A stretch of DNA of 64,000 nt, taken from assembly GCA_015075305.1 (NCBI GenBank), contig JABTUS010000001.1, forward strand, positions 124,001 to 188,000, written 5' to 3'. Below, piece after piece: positions 9,932 through 19,888 of the stretch; the first letter of the stretch is position 1, and every line of letters starts with the position of its first letter. Made by a program: the position numbers and the translations under genes. This DNA comes from Opitutaceae bacterium (GTDB taxonomy: Bacteria > Verrucomicrobiota > Verrucomicrobiia > Opitutales > Opitutaceae). The notes beneath the pieces were generated by a model. It did not search any database. It saw only the letters and a list, made by a program, of their open reading frames with translations, and was not told the DNA's origin.

Positions 9932-10837
9932 GTGAGCACCTTTTCCCCCTCCCCCTCCACCCGGCGGCGCGGCATCGTTCTCGCCGGCGGCTCCGGCACG
10001 CGGCTTTTTCCGCTGACCATCGCTGTATCCAAGCAGTTGATGCCGGTGTACGACAAGCCGATGGTCTACTATCCGATCTCCGTCCTGATGCTCGCCGGCA
10101 TTCGGGAGATCCTGATCATCTCAACCCCGCAGGATCTTCCCTTGTTCAAGCGCCTTCTCGGGGACGGATCCCAGTTCGGCATCTCGCTCAGCTACGCCGA
10201 GCAGCCGAGTCCCGACGGCCTGGCCCAGGCCTTCATCATCGCGGCGGACGCAGGCTTTCTCGACGAGAAATCGCCCTCGGCTCTGGTGCTTGGTGACAAT
10301 CTTTTCTACGGACACGATTTTCAGCGATCGGTGCAGGCGGCAACCGCGCGGGAGGATGGAGCCACCGTCTTCGGTTACCATGTCTCCAATCCGACGGCTT
10401 ACGGCGTCGTTGAATTCGCTCCGGACGGCCGCGTCCTTTCGCTCGAGGAGAAGCCGGCTCACCCGAAATCCAATTTTGCGGTTCCGGGTCTGTATTTCTA
10501 CGATCGCTCGGTGGTCGGACTCGCACGCTCGCTGAAGCCCTCCGCACGCGGTGAACTGGAGATCACCGACCTCAACCGCCGCTACCTCGAACAAAGCCGC
10601 CTCAAGGTCGAAATCATCGGGCGGGGCACCGCCTGGCTCGACACGGGCACGCATGACTCCCTTCTCGACGCCGCACAGTTTGTGCACGTCATCGAGAATC
10701 GCCAGGGGCTGAAGATTGCCTGTCTGGAGGAGATCGGCTGGCGTCAGGGGTGGCTGGACCGCACGGCCTTCGAGGCGCAGATCAAGCGCCTGGGAAAATC
10801 CAGTTACGGCGAGTACCTCCGCCGCCTGCTGGCCTGA
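9932..10837 (+). CDS. rfbA: Glucose-1-phosphate thymidylyltransferase
   Basis: The 301-residue enzyme makes dTDP-glucose from dTTP and glucose-1-phosphate, the first committed step of dTDP-rhamnose synthesis. The nucleotidyltransferase signature [13 protein letters not shown] lies near residue 18, followed by [19 protein letters not shown] and [13 protein letters not shown] with the metal-binding Asp. The usual tail ([12 protein letters not shown] and YGEYLRRLL) is present. The start is a GTG 9 bp after rfbB; an extra Ser/Pro-rich leader of about 12 residues precedes the core, so a slightly later start is possible. It supplies substrate to the adjacent rfbB product. Confidence 0.96.
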   Translation: MSTFSPSPSTRRRGIVLAGGSGTRLFPLTIAVSKQLMPVYDKPMVYYPISVLMLAGIREILIISTPQDLPLFKRLLGDGSQFGISLSYAEQPSPDGLAQAFIIAADAGFLDEKSPSALVLGDNLFYGHDFQRSVQAATAREDGATVFGYHVSNPTAYGVVEFAPDGRVLSLEEKPAHPKSNFAVPGLYFYDRSVVGLARSLKPSARGELEITDLNRRYLEQSRLKVEIIGRGTAWLDTGTHDSLLDAAQFVHVIENRQGLKIACLEEIGWRQGWLDRTAFEAQIKRLGKSSYGEYLRRLLA

Positions 10838-10841
10838 CGGC

Positions 10842-11828
10842 ATGGCGCCACAGCCGATGCCCGCGATTCCATCGCAGTCGGCGACCCCGCAGGTTTCGTT
10901 CGTCGTCCCGCTGTACAACTGCCTGGCGTTGACACAGGCGATGCTTGCCAGCCTGCGCGCCACGATGCCTCTCGGACTGGCATGGGAGCTCATCTTCGTC
11001 GATGACAACAGCAGCGATGGCACGCCTCGCTGGCTCGAGTCGCTGCCCGATACGAATATCCGAGCTCTTCGAAAGAGCTGCAACCAGGGTTTCGCCAGTG
11101 CAGTAAACAACGGGGTCGCCATCGCTAGAGGAGCGATCGTCGTCATCCTGAACAATGATCTCGTTCTGACCGGCCATTGGCTCGAGCCGATGCTCGCCGT
11201 GCACAGCCGGCTGGGGCACCGTGCTGGCGTGATCGGCAACTGCCAGACTGCCGCCAGGGATGGCTCGCTGGATCACCTCGGCATTCGATTCAACCACAAG
11301 GGAAAGCCCGAGCACATTCGGGATCGGGCCGATGTTGCCTTGCTTTCCCGGCTGCGCGGATTTCAGCCCGTGCATGCCCTCACCGGCGCATGCTTCCTGT
11401 TGTCACGGGAACTCTGGGATGAACTGGGGGGATTCGACACGCGCTTCGTCAACGGATGCGAGGATGTCGACCTCTGCCTGCGCGCAGGTTCGGCCGGCAG
11501 AATCAACGCGGTCGCGCTCCGGAGCATCGTCAGGCATCACATAAGCAGCTCTCCGGGACGCAAACTCATGGATGAGCGAAACACCTTTCTTCTCACCCTC
11601 AAGTGGCGGGACACCCTGGCGATCCTGGCATCGCGCCACTGGTGCAGAGCCTACCTCTCTCGTGAATGGACACATCCGGGTGAACCGCACCATGCATGCG
11701 AGGCTGCAGCGGCTCTCGCCTATTCCCTGCACCTGATCCCGAACCCGCCCAGCGTCGCGCTGCGCGGAATGCTTCGCGCCATTGAGCTCGAACTGGACCG
11801 ATGGCGCCAGCTGGACCTTCAGGAATAG
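10842..11828 (+). CDS. Glycosyltransferase family 2
   Basis: The start at ATG 10842, 4 bp after the rfbA stop, gives 328 residues. The N-terminal GT-A fold has VSFVVPLYNC, then LIFVDDNSSDGTPRWLES with the first Asp pair, and VVILNNDLVLTGHWLEPM in the position of the DxD metal site. EDVDLCLRAG follows, as in rhamnosyltransferase-like GT2 enzymes. No membrane segment is obvious, so it probably acts on a membrane-bound acceptor from the cytoplasm. Its place at the end of the rfb gene group suggests it uses the dTDP-6-deoxyhexose, but acceptor and linkage cannot be told. The next gene is convergent with only an 8-bp gap. Confidence 0.85.
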   Translation: MAPQPMPAIPSQSATPQVSFVVPLYNCLALTQAMLASLRATMPLGLAWELIFVDDNSSDGTPRWLESLPDTNIRALRKSCNQGFASAVNNGVAIARGAIVVILNNDLVLTGHWLEPMLAVHSRLGHRAGVIGNCQTAARDGSLDHLGIRFNHKGKPEHIRDRADVALLSRLRGFQPVHALTGACFLLSRELWDELGGFDTRFVNGCEDVDLCLRAGSAGRINAVALRSIVRHHISSSPGRKLMDERNTFLLTLKWRDTLAILASRHWCRAYLSREWTHPGEPHHACEAAAALAYSLHLIPNPPSVALRGMLRAIELELDRWRQLDLQE

Positions 11829-11836
11829 ATCGCGCC

Positions 11837-13273
11837 TCAGTGGGAAATCTTTTCGAGGTATTCAGCAACCTCGGTGTTCTTGTACTCGCGCGCAATGTCC
11901 AGCGCCGTCACGCCTGGCTTCGAGCGGATTGATGGATTCGTCCCGTGCTCAAGGAGCAGCTTCACGAGAGCGACACTCCCGCTCGCAGCCGCTTCATGCA
12001 GCGGAGTTCCGCCGAGCTCACTGAGGATGTTGGGATCCGTTGGTGCATCCAGAAGCAGGCGAGCTATCTCGATCTGGTTCTTTGCCGCCGCATGATGCAA
12101 GGGCGTCCATCCGCGCCGGTCGCGCACCGTTGGATCCGCTCCCGCCTTCAAGAGCAGAGAGACTATTCCGGCATCGCCGCGCTCAACCGCCAGATGCAGC
12201 GGGGAACGTCCCGACGAGTCCGGCTTACGCGGATCGGCGCCGGCCGCCAGCAGAATGGCAGCCACATCCGGCTTCCGGCGAAGGATCGCCTGATGAATCG
12301 GATTCAAGCGCGCTCCCGCCGCCCCCAATGCGCGTTTGGGGTCCGCTGCAATGTGACGCCTGACGTCGTCAACATCGCCATGGGCGATGGCCTCGTCGAT
12401 CGTTGAAAAAATCGGCTCACGGGGTGCTGGTGAAGCGACTCCTCCGCCGGGCACCTCAATGCCGCAGCACCAGACGAGCCCGTTCAGCACGAGGCGTCTG
12501 AAATCATCCTTGTACCAGTTTGCATGAAAATGCCCGCCTGTGAAACCGAAGCCCCGGGTGCCCTGCCCGGACAGAAAAGTCCACGCCAGCAGTTGCGGTA
12601 CTTGCCGTTCCAAGTCCAGCCTCACGGCTGCGTTTCCCGAACGCGGACCATCCTGCCCAAGCGAGTCCATCGGCGGCACAGCACTCAGGAGCGCCCGCGG
12701 CCGAGTGGCCCCCTCTCCCAGACGGAGATGGAAATACCATTCGTCCTCGACATTCAATTTTCCCACGCCCCGCGCGGCAGGATGCGTTGCATCCGGAGAC
12801 TCGTGCAGGGTCCAGATAGGATTCACCGACCAGCCGACATCGAAGCGAGCCCCGATGGCATCGAGTAGCAACGCGCGCAAATCCGGATCATCCTCCGAAG
12901 GCTCCAGCGCAAAATGAAGCACGGCGAGCGCCCTGCCCTGCTCCATCCGTGTGCGAAGCCATGCGCCGTGGCCGCTCGCCACGTGCTTCTCCAGTCCGTC
13001 CGAATAGAGGACGATCAGATCCGCCTGCTCGAGCGCGGCCTGGTCAGCGGGCCAGCCCAGTGAAACCGCAGCAGACACAGGAAGGCCGCTCGCGTTCAGC
13101 GCATCGGCGAGCAGCCGGGAGCCTGCGGGAAACTCGTGCGCCCCGGGCGCATGACTCTTCGCGCCTGCGATGAACAAGACATGCTTCGGGGGTTCCGCAG
13201 CCTCCAGAGTTGGCGCGGTCACACAGGCCAGGCCAGCGACGAGCCCAATGGCGAAAAATCCGAATACGCGCAT
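11837..13273 (-). CDS. Exported ThuA-like domain protein with C-terminal ankyrin repeats
   Basis: The 478-residue protein has a signal peptide (residues 1-25) and a ThuA-like, glutamine-amidotransferase-fold domain at about 28-285 (KHVLFIAGAKSHAPGAHEFP, LIVLYSDGLEKHV, ALAVLHFALEP, GFTGGHFHANW). About five ankyrin repeats follow at about 295-475, including SGRSPLHLAVERGDAGIVSL, GWTPLHHAAAKNQIEIARLL and GGTPLHEAAASGSVALVKLL. ThuA domains are frequent in PVC bacteria near sugar metabolism genes; ankyrin repeats bind proteins. The combination suggests a periplasmic or exported protein with a binding scaffold. A Gfo/Idh gene lies 31 bp upstream on the same strand and may share its transcript. Function is unknown. 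Confidence 0.82.
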   Translation of the reverse strand: MRVFGFFAIGLVAGLACVTAPTLEAAEPPKHVLFIAGAKSHAPGAHEFPAGSRLLADALNASGLPVSAAVSLGWPADQAALEQADLIVLYSDGLEKHVASGHGAWLRTRMEQGRALAVLHFALEPSEDDPDLRALLLDAIGARFDVGWSVNPIWTLHESPDATHPAARGVGKLNVEDEWYFHLRLGEGATRPRALLSAVPPMDSLGQDGPRSGNAAVRLDLERQVPQLLAWTFLSGQGTRGFGFTGGHFHANWYKDDFRRLVLNGLVWCCGIEVPGGGVASPAPREPIFSTIDEAIAHGDVDDVRRHIAADPKRALGAAGARLNPIHQAILRRKPDVAAILLAAGADPRKPDSSGRSPLHLAVERGDAGIVSLLLKAGADPTVRDRRGWTPLHHAAAKNQIEIARLLLDAPTDPNILSELGGTPLHEAAASGSVALVKLLLEHGTNPSIRSKPGVTALDIAREYKNTEVAEYLEKISH

Positions 13274-13304
13274 TGGCGGTTGGCCCCAATCTCTGCGTTC
13301 GCGC

Positions 13305-14429
13305 TCAGGACAGCGTGAAGGCTGGCAGTTTCACGATCTTTCCCCCTGCAAGGGCCGACTCGTGGGCGCAGAGTCCCACACAGGTCCAGTTTGCGGACTT
13401 GACGGCGTTGGGATACGGATCCCGGCCTTCGACAAGAGCCGTCAGGAATTCGTGTGCCAGGTGCGGATGCGAACCGCCGTGTCCGGCTCCCTGCGTAAAG
13501 CTCAGATGGGTTTTCTTTCCGAGATCATAGACTCCCTTCGTCGTGAATTTCCGGATGCCTGCAGGCAGACGCTTCGCATAGTCCGGAACCTTGATCTTCT
13601 TCGGTATCTTGTGTTCCGGCCGCTTTGCCGTGTGCAGGACATGCGGCTCGTGCTCAATCAGCGTCCATTCGAAGGACTGCTTTGAACCGTAGACATCGAT
13701 GCTCTCACGATACTGGCGGGCTGTGTCGAAAAGCGAACGGATGATCCGGGCGGTGAGATCGGAATCCTTGAATTTCACGTGAGCCGTCTCGACAGCGAAC
13801 GGGGAGTTGTAGTGCTTGATCAATTCCGGGCGTATCGTGCCAGAACCAAAACACGACACATACTCCGCCTGCGCATCCGTAAGCGCCAGCATCGGTCCGA
13901 CGCAGTGCGTCGCATACCACATCGGCGGCAGCCCAGGCCAGTAGTTGGGCCACCCGTCCATGTCCTGCTGGTGACTCGCCTGCAGGAACTGGATCCTGCC
14001 CAGGTCCCCGCGCTCATACTTTTCCTTGATGAACAGAAATTCCCGGGCGTACACCACCGTCTCCATCATCATGTAGCGCAGTCCGGTCTTCCGGCAAAGA
14101 TCCACGATCTTCCGGCAGTCGGCGATGGAGGTCGCCATGGGCACCGTGCAGGCCACGTGTTTGCCCGCCTTCAGCGCCTTCAGGGTCTGCGCCGCATGGT
14201 CAGGGATCGGGGTGTTGATGTGCACGGCCTCAATCTCCGGATCCTTCAGCATCTCGTCGTAGTCCGAGTACCCCTTGCCGATGCCGAAGGCGGCTTGAAT
14301 CGAGCCGAGCTTGTTCGGGTCGCGCTGGCACACCGCAACGAGGTTTGCATGGGGATGCGCCTGATAAATGGGTATGAACTCGGCTCCAAACCCGAGGCCG
14401 ACAATGGCAATGTTGATTTTCTTGGACAT
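13305..14429 (-). CDS. Gfo/Idh/MocA family oxidoreductase with altered EKP motif
   Basis: The start at ATG 14427-14429 gives 374 residues; a longer upstream frame lacks family features. The N-terminal Rossmann domain shows INIAIVGLGFGAEFIP, EAVHINTPIPDHAAQTLKAL and HVACTVPMATSIADCRKIVD. The C-terminal alpha/beta substrate domain includes LQASHQQDMDGWPNYWPGLP. In most members the Rossmann domain ends with Glu-Lys-Pro, whose Lys helps catalysis; here the same place reads Thr-Val-Pro. The family oxidises or epimerises sugars and cyclitols with NAD(P). The gene lies upstream of the ThuA-ankyrin gene, a pairing common in PVC sugar catabolism. Substrate is unknown. Confidence 0.85.
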   Translation of the reverse strand: MSKKINIAIVGLGFGAEFIPIYQAHPHANLVAVCQRDPNKLGSIQAAFGIGKGYSDYDEMLKDPEIEAVHINTPIPDHAAQTLKALKAGKHVACTVPMATSIADCRKIVDLCRKTGLRYMMMETVVYAREFLFIKEKYERGDLGRIQFLQASHQQDMDGWPNYWPGLPPMWYATHCVGPMLALTDAQAEYVSCFGSGTIRPELIKHYNSPFAVETAHVKFKDSDLTARIIRSLFDTARQYRESIDVYGSKQSFEWTLIEHEPHVLHTAKRPEHKIPKKIKVPDYAKRLPAGIRKFTTKGVYDLGKKTHLSFTQGAGHGGSHPHLAHEFLTALVEGRDPYPNAVKSANWTCVGLCAHESALAGGKIVKLPAFTLS

Positions 14430-14675
14430 GAGGAATTCAGGATGATTGCGCGGGCGTTCTTTCGGCGGACCGATAAACCCGCGATGAGCCCAAAATCGAT
14501 AGTATTTACTGCCCGTTGGCAAGTTGCCCGATCGCGTGAGTCCTGCCTGTGTCGCGCTCCTTGGATTGACGGCCCTGTGAAAATGAACAACCTGCCTGCT
14601 ATCCGCGTCCGAGCCCTGCATTCCCCGGCACCGACCTGCCAGCCCGTCAACGAAATCGAGAATCGGAAAATCACC

Positions 14676-16904
14676 ATGACTACGCTCGCCTCTCCCCTCA
14701 ATCGACGTGAGTTCCTCAAGATTTCGAGCCTGACCGGAGGCGGTCTCTTGCTCGGCACGTATCTGCAGTTCACAGACGAGGCAGCCGGCGACCCCAGCGC
14801 TGCAGTCGTGAAAGGTTCATCCGGAGACGGCGCGGCCCTCAACGCCTTCGTGCGCATCGCAACCGACGGCTCGATCTTCATCGCCGCGCATTCACCGGAG
14901 GGCGGTCAGGGCGTGCGCACCTCCCTTCCCATGCTCGTGGCCGAGGAACTGGAGGCCGATTGGAAGAACATCACGGTCGAGCTTGTTCCCCTGGATCCCA
15001 TCTACGGCACACAGGTTGCGGGAGGAAGCATGGTGACTCCACGCAACTACACGCCGCTCCGGCAGGTCGGCGCGTCCGCACGGATCATGCTGATCCAGGC
15101 AGCGGCCAACCGCTGGTCCGTGCCAGCCAGTGAGTGTCACGCCTCTTCAGCGCGTGTTCACCATGCCTCCACCGGCAGGTCCCTGGGCTACGGCGAACTC
15201 GCGGATGCCGCATCCCGGCTGGCTGTGCCGGACGCAAAGTCCATCCGCCTGAAGGACCCGAAGGATTTCAAGATCATCGGCCAGAGAATCAGTGGCGTCG
15301 ACAATCCCGCCATCGTTACCGGCAAACCTCTTTTCGGCATCGATCAGGTGCTGCCGGGAATGCTGTTCGCCACTTACGAAAAATGTCCGGTGTTTGGCGG
15401 AAAAGTCATCGACGCCAACCTTGCCGAAATCAAGGCGTTGCCGGGCGTCAAGGATGCCTTTGTCATCGAGGGCACCCAGAACCTGAATGGACTTCTCCCG
15501 GGAGTGGCAATCCTCGCCAACTCGACTTGGGCGGCCATGAGCGCACGGCGCCACCTCCGAGTGAAATGGAACGAGGGCCCGCATGCCAACGACAGTTGGG
15601 ATTCGTACCTTGCGACTGCGGAGGGACTCGCGGCAAAGAAGGGTGAAAACCTGCTTCGTGACGACGGGGACGTTTCCGCCGCCCTACGGAAATCCACGCG
15701 GACTGTCGAAGCCCGGTATGTCTATCCCTTTGTCTACCACGCCAACTTCGAACCGCAGAATTGCACCGCTCACTTCAAGGACGGCGTGATGGAACTCTGG
15801 GCACCGACACAGCGCCCGGCCGGAGGGCAGGACTTGATCAGCTCGGTTCTCAATATCCCCAAGGACCGCATCAAGGTGAACATCACCCGCATTGGCGGCG
15901 GATTCGGTCGCCGCCTGAGCAGCGACTTCATGGTCGAGGCGGCTGCCATCGCCCAGCGTGTCGATGCGCCGGTCAAGCTCACGTGGTCGCGTGAGGACGA
16001 CATTCACCATGACCATTTCCGGCCGGGCGGCATGCACTACCTCAAGGGCGGCGTGGATGCCGCAGGCAACATCATCGCATGGCAGGATCACTTTATCACC
16101 TTCGGCAACAGGAAGGGCGGAAATCCGGGTGCAGGCGGCAGCCTGTCTCCCGATGAATTTCCCGCCCGTTTTCTCCCGAACTACAGGACCGAGCAGTCCA
16201 TGATCGTGACCCACATCCCGATGGGCCCCTGGCGCGCACCGGGAAGCTGCGTGTTTTCTTGGGTCATCCAAAGCTTCATCGATGAACTCGCCGCAGCCGC
16301 CGGACGCGACCCCTTGGAGGTTCGTCTCTCCTTGTTGAAGGACCGCGGCATGGTCACCACGCCCGGAGAGCGCCCCAACGGATTCGACGCCGCCCGCATG
16401 CAAGGCGTCGTGAAACTGGCGGCGGAAAAGGCCGGCTGGGGCCGAAAGCTGCCTCGTGGCCAGGGACAGGGCATCGCTTTCCATTTCAGCCACCGCGGCT
16501 ACTTCGCCAACGTTGCCGAGGTGAACGTGTCCCGGGACGGCGTCCTCAAGGTCGAGCGTGTTGTCGTGGCCGGCGATGTCGGATCACAGATTGTCAATCC
16601 CAGCGGTGCCGAGAATCAGGTCGCGGGGGCAATTGTCGACGGCCTGAGCGCGGCCGCACTCCAGGAAATCAACATCGCCCAGGGTCGGGTCGTGAACGGA
16701 AACTTCAATGACTACCACCTGCTGCGCATTGCCGATGCCCCGCACGTCGAAGTCCATTTCAATCTGACTGACAATTCCCCCACGGGCCTCGGAGAACCAG
16801 CGCTTCCTCCCCTCGCACCGGCGGTTGCGAACGCCATCTTTGCCGCGACGGGCAAACGGATTCGCACGCTGCCATTCTCCAAAACCGATCTCAGTTGGAG
16901 CTGA
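14676..16904 (+). CDS. Molybdenum hydroxylase large subunit (isoquinoline 1-oxidoreductase beta subunit, IorB-like)
   Basis: The start at ATG 14676 gives 742 residues. The N terminus [20 protein letters not shown] looks like a Tat export signal, although only RR-x-F-L-K is present. Xanthine dehydrogenase family domains follow: [11 protein letters not shown]-like [20 protein letters not shown], then [20 protein letters not shown]-type molybdopterin contacts, and near the end [19 protein letters not shown], where the Glu is the family's active-site base. These enzymes hydroxylate aldehydes or N-heterocycles, usually with a small 2Fe-2S partner. No small-subunit gene lies next to it; the neighbours are a divergent Gfo/Idh gene and a convergent polymerase. 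The substrate is not readable. Confidence 0.85.
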   Translation: MTTLASPLNRREFLKISSLTGGGLLLGTYLQFTDEAAGDPSAAVVKGSSGDGAALNAFVRIATDGSIFIAAHSPEGGQGVRTSLPMLVAEELEADWKNITVELVPLDPIYGTQVAGGSMVTPRNYTPLRQVGASARIMLIQAAANRWSVPASECHASSARVHHASTGRSLGYGELADAASRLAVPDAKSIRLKDPKDFKIIGQRISGVDNPAIVTGKPLFGIDQVLPGMLFATYEKCPVFGGKVIDANLAEIKALPGVKDAFVIEGTQNLNGLLPGVAILANSTWAAMSARRHLRVKWNEGPHANDSWDSYLATAEGLAAKKGENLLRDDGDVSAALRKSTRTVEARYVYPFVYHANFEPQNCTAHFKDGVMELWAPTQRPAGGQDLISSVLNIPKDRIKVNITRIGGGFGRRLSSDFMVEAAAIAQRVDAPVKLTWSREDDIHHDHFRPGGMHYLKGGVDAAGNIIAWQDHFITFGNRKGGNPGAGGSLSPDEFPARFLPNYRTEQSMIVTHIPMGPWRAPGSCVFSWVIQSFIDELAAAAGRDPLEVRLSLLKDRGMVTTPGERPNGFDAARMQGVVKLAAEKAGWGRKLPRGQGQGIAFHFSHRGYFANVAEVNVSRDGVLKVERVVVAGDVGSQIVNPSGAENQVAGAIVDGLSAAALQEINIAQGRVVNGNFNDYHLLRIADAPHVEVHFNLTDNSPTGLGEPALPPLAPAVANAIFAATGKRIRTLPFSKTDLSWS

Positions 16905-16949
16905 AAAGCCAAGCGGCCTTTCTCGCGCCCTTTCGGAGCCGCTCCCGCG

Positions 16950-19139
16950 TTACTCGAGCGCAAACTCCGTCTGGTCCGTGATTCTCCGCATTCCCAGAAA
17001 CCGTCCGTACCGATCGATCCAATCGTCCAACTTCTCCAGATAGTAGTCGGGGTCGTAGGGGTGTTCATTCGCATCGTACAATGACACCGGACGCGCACGC
17101 TGCCAGTCGCTGCTGATGCCTTTTCGCTTCATCGTGATGTAGTACGTGACGCGGTCGCCGAGCTTCGGGCGGGACGGCAGGAGAAGCGCAGCCTCGGCGC
17201 TCGCCCTCCTTGGCTTGCCACCTCCCGCAACGAATTTTTCATACGCATCGACGCCCATGCCGAGGTTTTCCGTCCTCGCAAGCTGCTCGACCCGCAGGCT
17301 TCGATTCGCAATCTGCAGCCGCAGCCGCCCGATGGTTTCCGCGGGAGTCGGAACATCCAGTCCAAGCACGTTTTGAATCATCTGTTCGGTGAGGGACCTC
17401 AGGTAGGGCTCGATGCCACGCGACCGCAAGGCGCTGCCGCGGAACGTGACATCGCCGCCATCGCGCAAGGCGTAGTTCTTTGCCTTGTAGCAGAACATCG
17501 CGTCATAACGCCCGTCAAACTCCAGTTCGATGCCGTCCGGCAGGATCCTGGCCACAGCTGCGAGCAGATTCTCGGGCGCATCATGGAAACGCTTCGAGGA
17601 AAGATAAATTCCGTCGGTATCCGCCTCGAGTATGACGCAATCGTGCTTTCGAAACTCTTCGATCAATTGTTGAAGCAGTTCGCGTCCGCGCCTCGTCACC
17701 TCGGCCGCGAGCTCCCCGTCGCCAAAACGCGCGCCTGAAAATCCGAGATACCCATAGAACGAATTGATCAGCACCTTGAAGTTCGCCTGCCTGGCGTGCG
17801 CCTCCGCCCGTTCCTCCGACGTCGGTGCGCTCCTGGCCAGTTGCTTGTAGCGCAGCCGATAGGCCCGGAGGCTTGTGAGCAGCGGAATGAACACGCCAAG
17901 CGTGTCGGATTTCGGGTTTCGACCGATGCTCAGAAGCAGGCTCGGATAAAGGGAGGCGACATCGAAATGAAGCACATGGTGAAACACTCCCTCCTGGAAA
18001 CTCCGGGTGAATCCGCCTTCAAACGGCTTTATTTCGGGAGGCGCAGGACAGGATTCGCGCGCCTTGAGATATTCTTCGAGAAACAGCAGGTCGATCTTTG
18101 TCGTCGTTCCCCGCAGCATCGTTTCCTGAAACAAAATTGGAAACGTCCTTGCCTGCTCGAAATAGGTCGGCAGCAGTCGATCGACAATTCCGCGCGTCTC
18201 CCGCAGATCATCCGCCAGGTAGGCCAGGAAACGCTCACGGTCGTTAAGGTAGGCACCTTGAATTGCACCAGCATCGAGATAGGTCCGCTTCCCCGTCGCC
18301 TCTGCGTCCGCAGGCGTTATGCCGAACGCCACGGCCACGTCCTTGAGTCCAAAGGACGTCAGCTCACGCGCGCCAATGTCAAAAAGCTGAACCAGCAGGT
18401 AGGAATCCACCACGGTCCGACCGGGAATGTCGCAGCGCGGAAAATCAATCCAGCGTTCAGCCACTTTCAAGCGACCGCCGCGCCAGCCGGCCTTTTGTCC
18501 AAAGCGTCCCCAGTCGCAGGGCACCTTCAGTTTCCGACATCGAACCCGCAGATAATCGAGGTCGAATCTGAAAATATTGTGTCCCTCGATGGTGTCGGGA
18601 TCCTCCTCCGCCAGGACTCGGTTGAACTGCTCAAGAAGCTCCTTCTCGGCGGCGTTGCTCATCTCGGCGAGCACGAGGGTGCGGTCAACCGAACCGAACT
18701 TCAGGCCGATCGCAAGCACGCGATCCCCGGCCCGCGACGCGTTGCTGAAGGAGCCATCCACGGAACCGGTCTCAATGTCGAGCTGACACCGTCGCAGACG
18801 CGAAAACGGCATCTCCGCAAACAGGCGTTGCTGCGTCTGCAGCAGGTATTGCGACTCCATCGGCCGGATCGCGTCGACCACGAGATTCGACGCATTCGCG
18901 CGCATCATCCATTCCTCGTACGCCCCGGTCGTCTCCGCCTGCACGAGAACAGGAAAGGCGGCGTCACCGCCCAATCGCGTTTGCGCGACCCCTGACGGAA
19001 GATCCCCTGTCACCAGTCCGCTTGCCCAGGCAAATGGCCGGACCCGCTCCACGCGTTCGACACGGCCTCCGACGTCCGTCGCCAGCGAAAGATGCACGGC
19101 GCCGTCGTCCGCGACCCAGAGACCACACAGCGTATCCAT
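16950..19139 (-). CDS. Family B DNA polymerase
   Basis: This 729-residue protein has a complete set of family B motifs. Exonuclease sites are Exo [12 protein letters not shown], Exo [15 protein letters not shown] and Exo III YLADD. Polymerase sites are motif [14 protein letters not shown], motif [14 protein letters not shown] and motif [12 protein letters not shown]. Both activities should therefore work. A family B enzyme in a bacterium normally serves repair or lesion-related synthesis (as Pol II does in enterobacteria). It is shorter than E. coli Pol II (783 residues) and stands alone between an oxidoreductase and a membrane protein gene. No partner repair genes are adjacent. The family call is firm; the role is inferred. 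Confidence 0.93.
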   Translation of the reverse strand: MDTLCGLWVADDGAVHLSLATDVGGRVERVERVRPFAWASGLVTGDLPSGVAQTRLGGDAAFPVLVQAETTGAYEEWMMRANASNLVVDAIRPMESQYLLQTQQRLFAEMPFSRLRRCQLDIETGSVDGSFSNASRAGDRVLAIGLKFGSVDRTLVLAEMSNAAEKELLEQFNRVLAEEDPDTIEGHNIFRFDLDYLRVRCRKLKVPCDWGRFGQKAGWRGGRLKVAERWIDFPRCDIPGRTVVDSYLLVQLFDIGARELTSFGLKDVAVAFGITPADAEATGKRTYLDAGAIQGAYLNDRERFLAYLADDLRETRGIVDRLLPTYFEQARTFPILFQETMLRGTTTKIDLLFLEEYLKARESCPAPPEIKPFEGGFTRSFQEGVFHHVLHFDVASLYPSLLLSIGRNPKSDTLGVFIPLLTSLRAYRLRYKQLARSAPTSEERAEAHARQANFKVLINSFYGYLGFSGARFGDGELAAEVTRRGRELLQQLIEEFRKHDCVILEADTDGIYLSSKRFHDAPENLLAAVARILPDGIELEFDGRYDAMFCYKAKNYALRDGGDVTFRGSALRSRGIEPYLRSLTEQMIQNVLGLDVPTPAETIGRLRLQIANRSLRVEQLARTENLGMGVDAYEKFVAGGGKPRRASAEAALLLPSRPKLGDRVTYYITMKRKGISSDWQRARPVSLYDANEHPYDPDYYLEKLDDWIDRYGRFLGMRRITDQTEFALE

Positions 19140-19268
19140 GGTTCACACACTGCCGCGACGCCGGCTCGACGCAATCGCTGCGGACATCCGCAACGCCTTG
19201 CACCCCATCCTCATCACATGGCGCCCTTTGAAATCCCCCTCTCCCCCACGATGAGGGGGGAACGCGGA

Positions 19269-19616
19269 TCAGAACGGCTTCGCGTAGACCATGACGATGG
19301 CAATGGTCGCAAGCGCAAGTGCCGCCCACATCAGCCCACCGCACTTTTCCCGCTTGCGAAAGGCGATGCCTGCGATCGCCGCCAATCCGAGCCAGGCGAC
19401 GAGCTTGACGATCACCCATCCACCCGAAAACCCATACATTCCCTGCCACATGCGAACTCCCGTGGCCAGAATCAGCAGGTTGGCAATGCCGGTCCAGATC
19501 ATCACCTTTTTCCGCGAGGAGTCGGGGGCCGCGAACGCAAGAAACGTGAAGGCGATCAGGATGATCGCGCTGAGCACGTGGATGATATGGAGCGCGATGG
19601 ATTCGTTTGGATTCAT
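19269..19616 (-). CDS. Small four-helix integral membrane protein
   Basis: The start at ATG 19614-19616 (MNPNESIALHIIHVLSA) gives 115 residues with four hydrophobic segments at roughly 8-30, 38-56, 63-80 and 90-110. The first two contain His and Trp residues, but no heme or metal motif can be claimed. A 13-codon upstream extension exists and looks less natural. The gene lies downstream of a hairpin-rich leader and upstream of the polymerase gene on the same strand. I do not recognise a named family; it resembles small inner-membrane proteins of unknown function. Confidence 0.75.
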   Translation of the reverse strand: MNPNESIALHIIHVLSAIILIAFTFLAFAAPDSSRKKVMIWTGIANLLILATGVRMWQGMYGFSGGWVIVKLVAWLGLAAIAGIAFRKREKCGGLMWAALALATIAIVMVYAKPF

Positions 19617-19726
19617 GGAAAAGAAAGAGACACCCCGCTTGTGCCGTATGCCCAAAGGCTCAGGACCTTTTTAAGCTAAGGTGGGCGCCTCACGCCGGTT
19701 TATTGCTGTCCGGTTTACGGCCTAGC

Positions 19727-19748
19727 AGCCACCGGCGTTTTGGTGGCT
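19727..19748. other. Perfect 7-bp inverted repeat between clpS operon and membrane protein gene
   Basis: AGCCACC at 19727-19733 pairs perfectly with GGTGGCT at 19742-19748 around an 8-nt loop. Another GC-rich pairing (GGGCGCC region near 19683-19697) lies next to it. There is no T-run, so this is not a classical intrinsic terminator. It sits downstream of the DUF2017 gene and 110 bp upstream of the membrane protein gene (both minus strand), so it could end one transcript, protect an mRNA 3' end, or form part of a structured leader. Confidence 0.4.
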
Positions 19749-19888
19749 CCCGATATGATTCAAAGGCAAAGAGCGTGTATTGAAAGCACCTCGAACACAG
19801 CAGGGTGTCGTCCTTCATGCTGCAGCCGAATTCGCGCTCGTCAAATGCGAAGGCGTGCCAAAGGAATGTTTCGCGCTACATTCACCGC

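Noticed and set aside
13779-14675. N-terminal extension of the molybdenum hydroxylase frame
   Set aside because: It runs antisense through the Gfo/Idh gene; the Tat-like leader at 14676 marks the real start.
16905-16949. Terminator between the convergent hydroxylase and polymerase genes
   Set aside because: AGCGGC and GCCGCT can pair, but the loop is long and no T-run follows.
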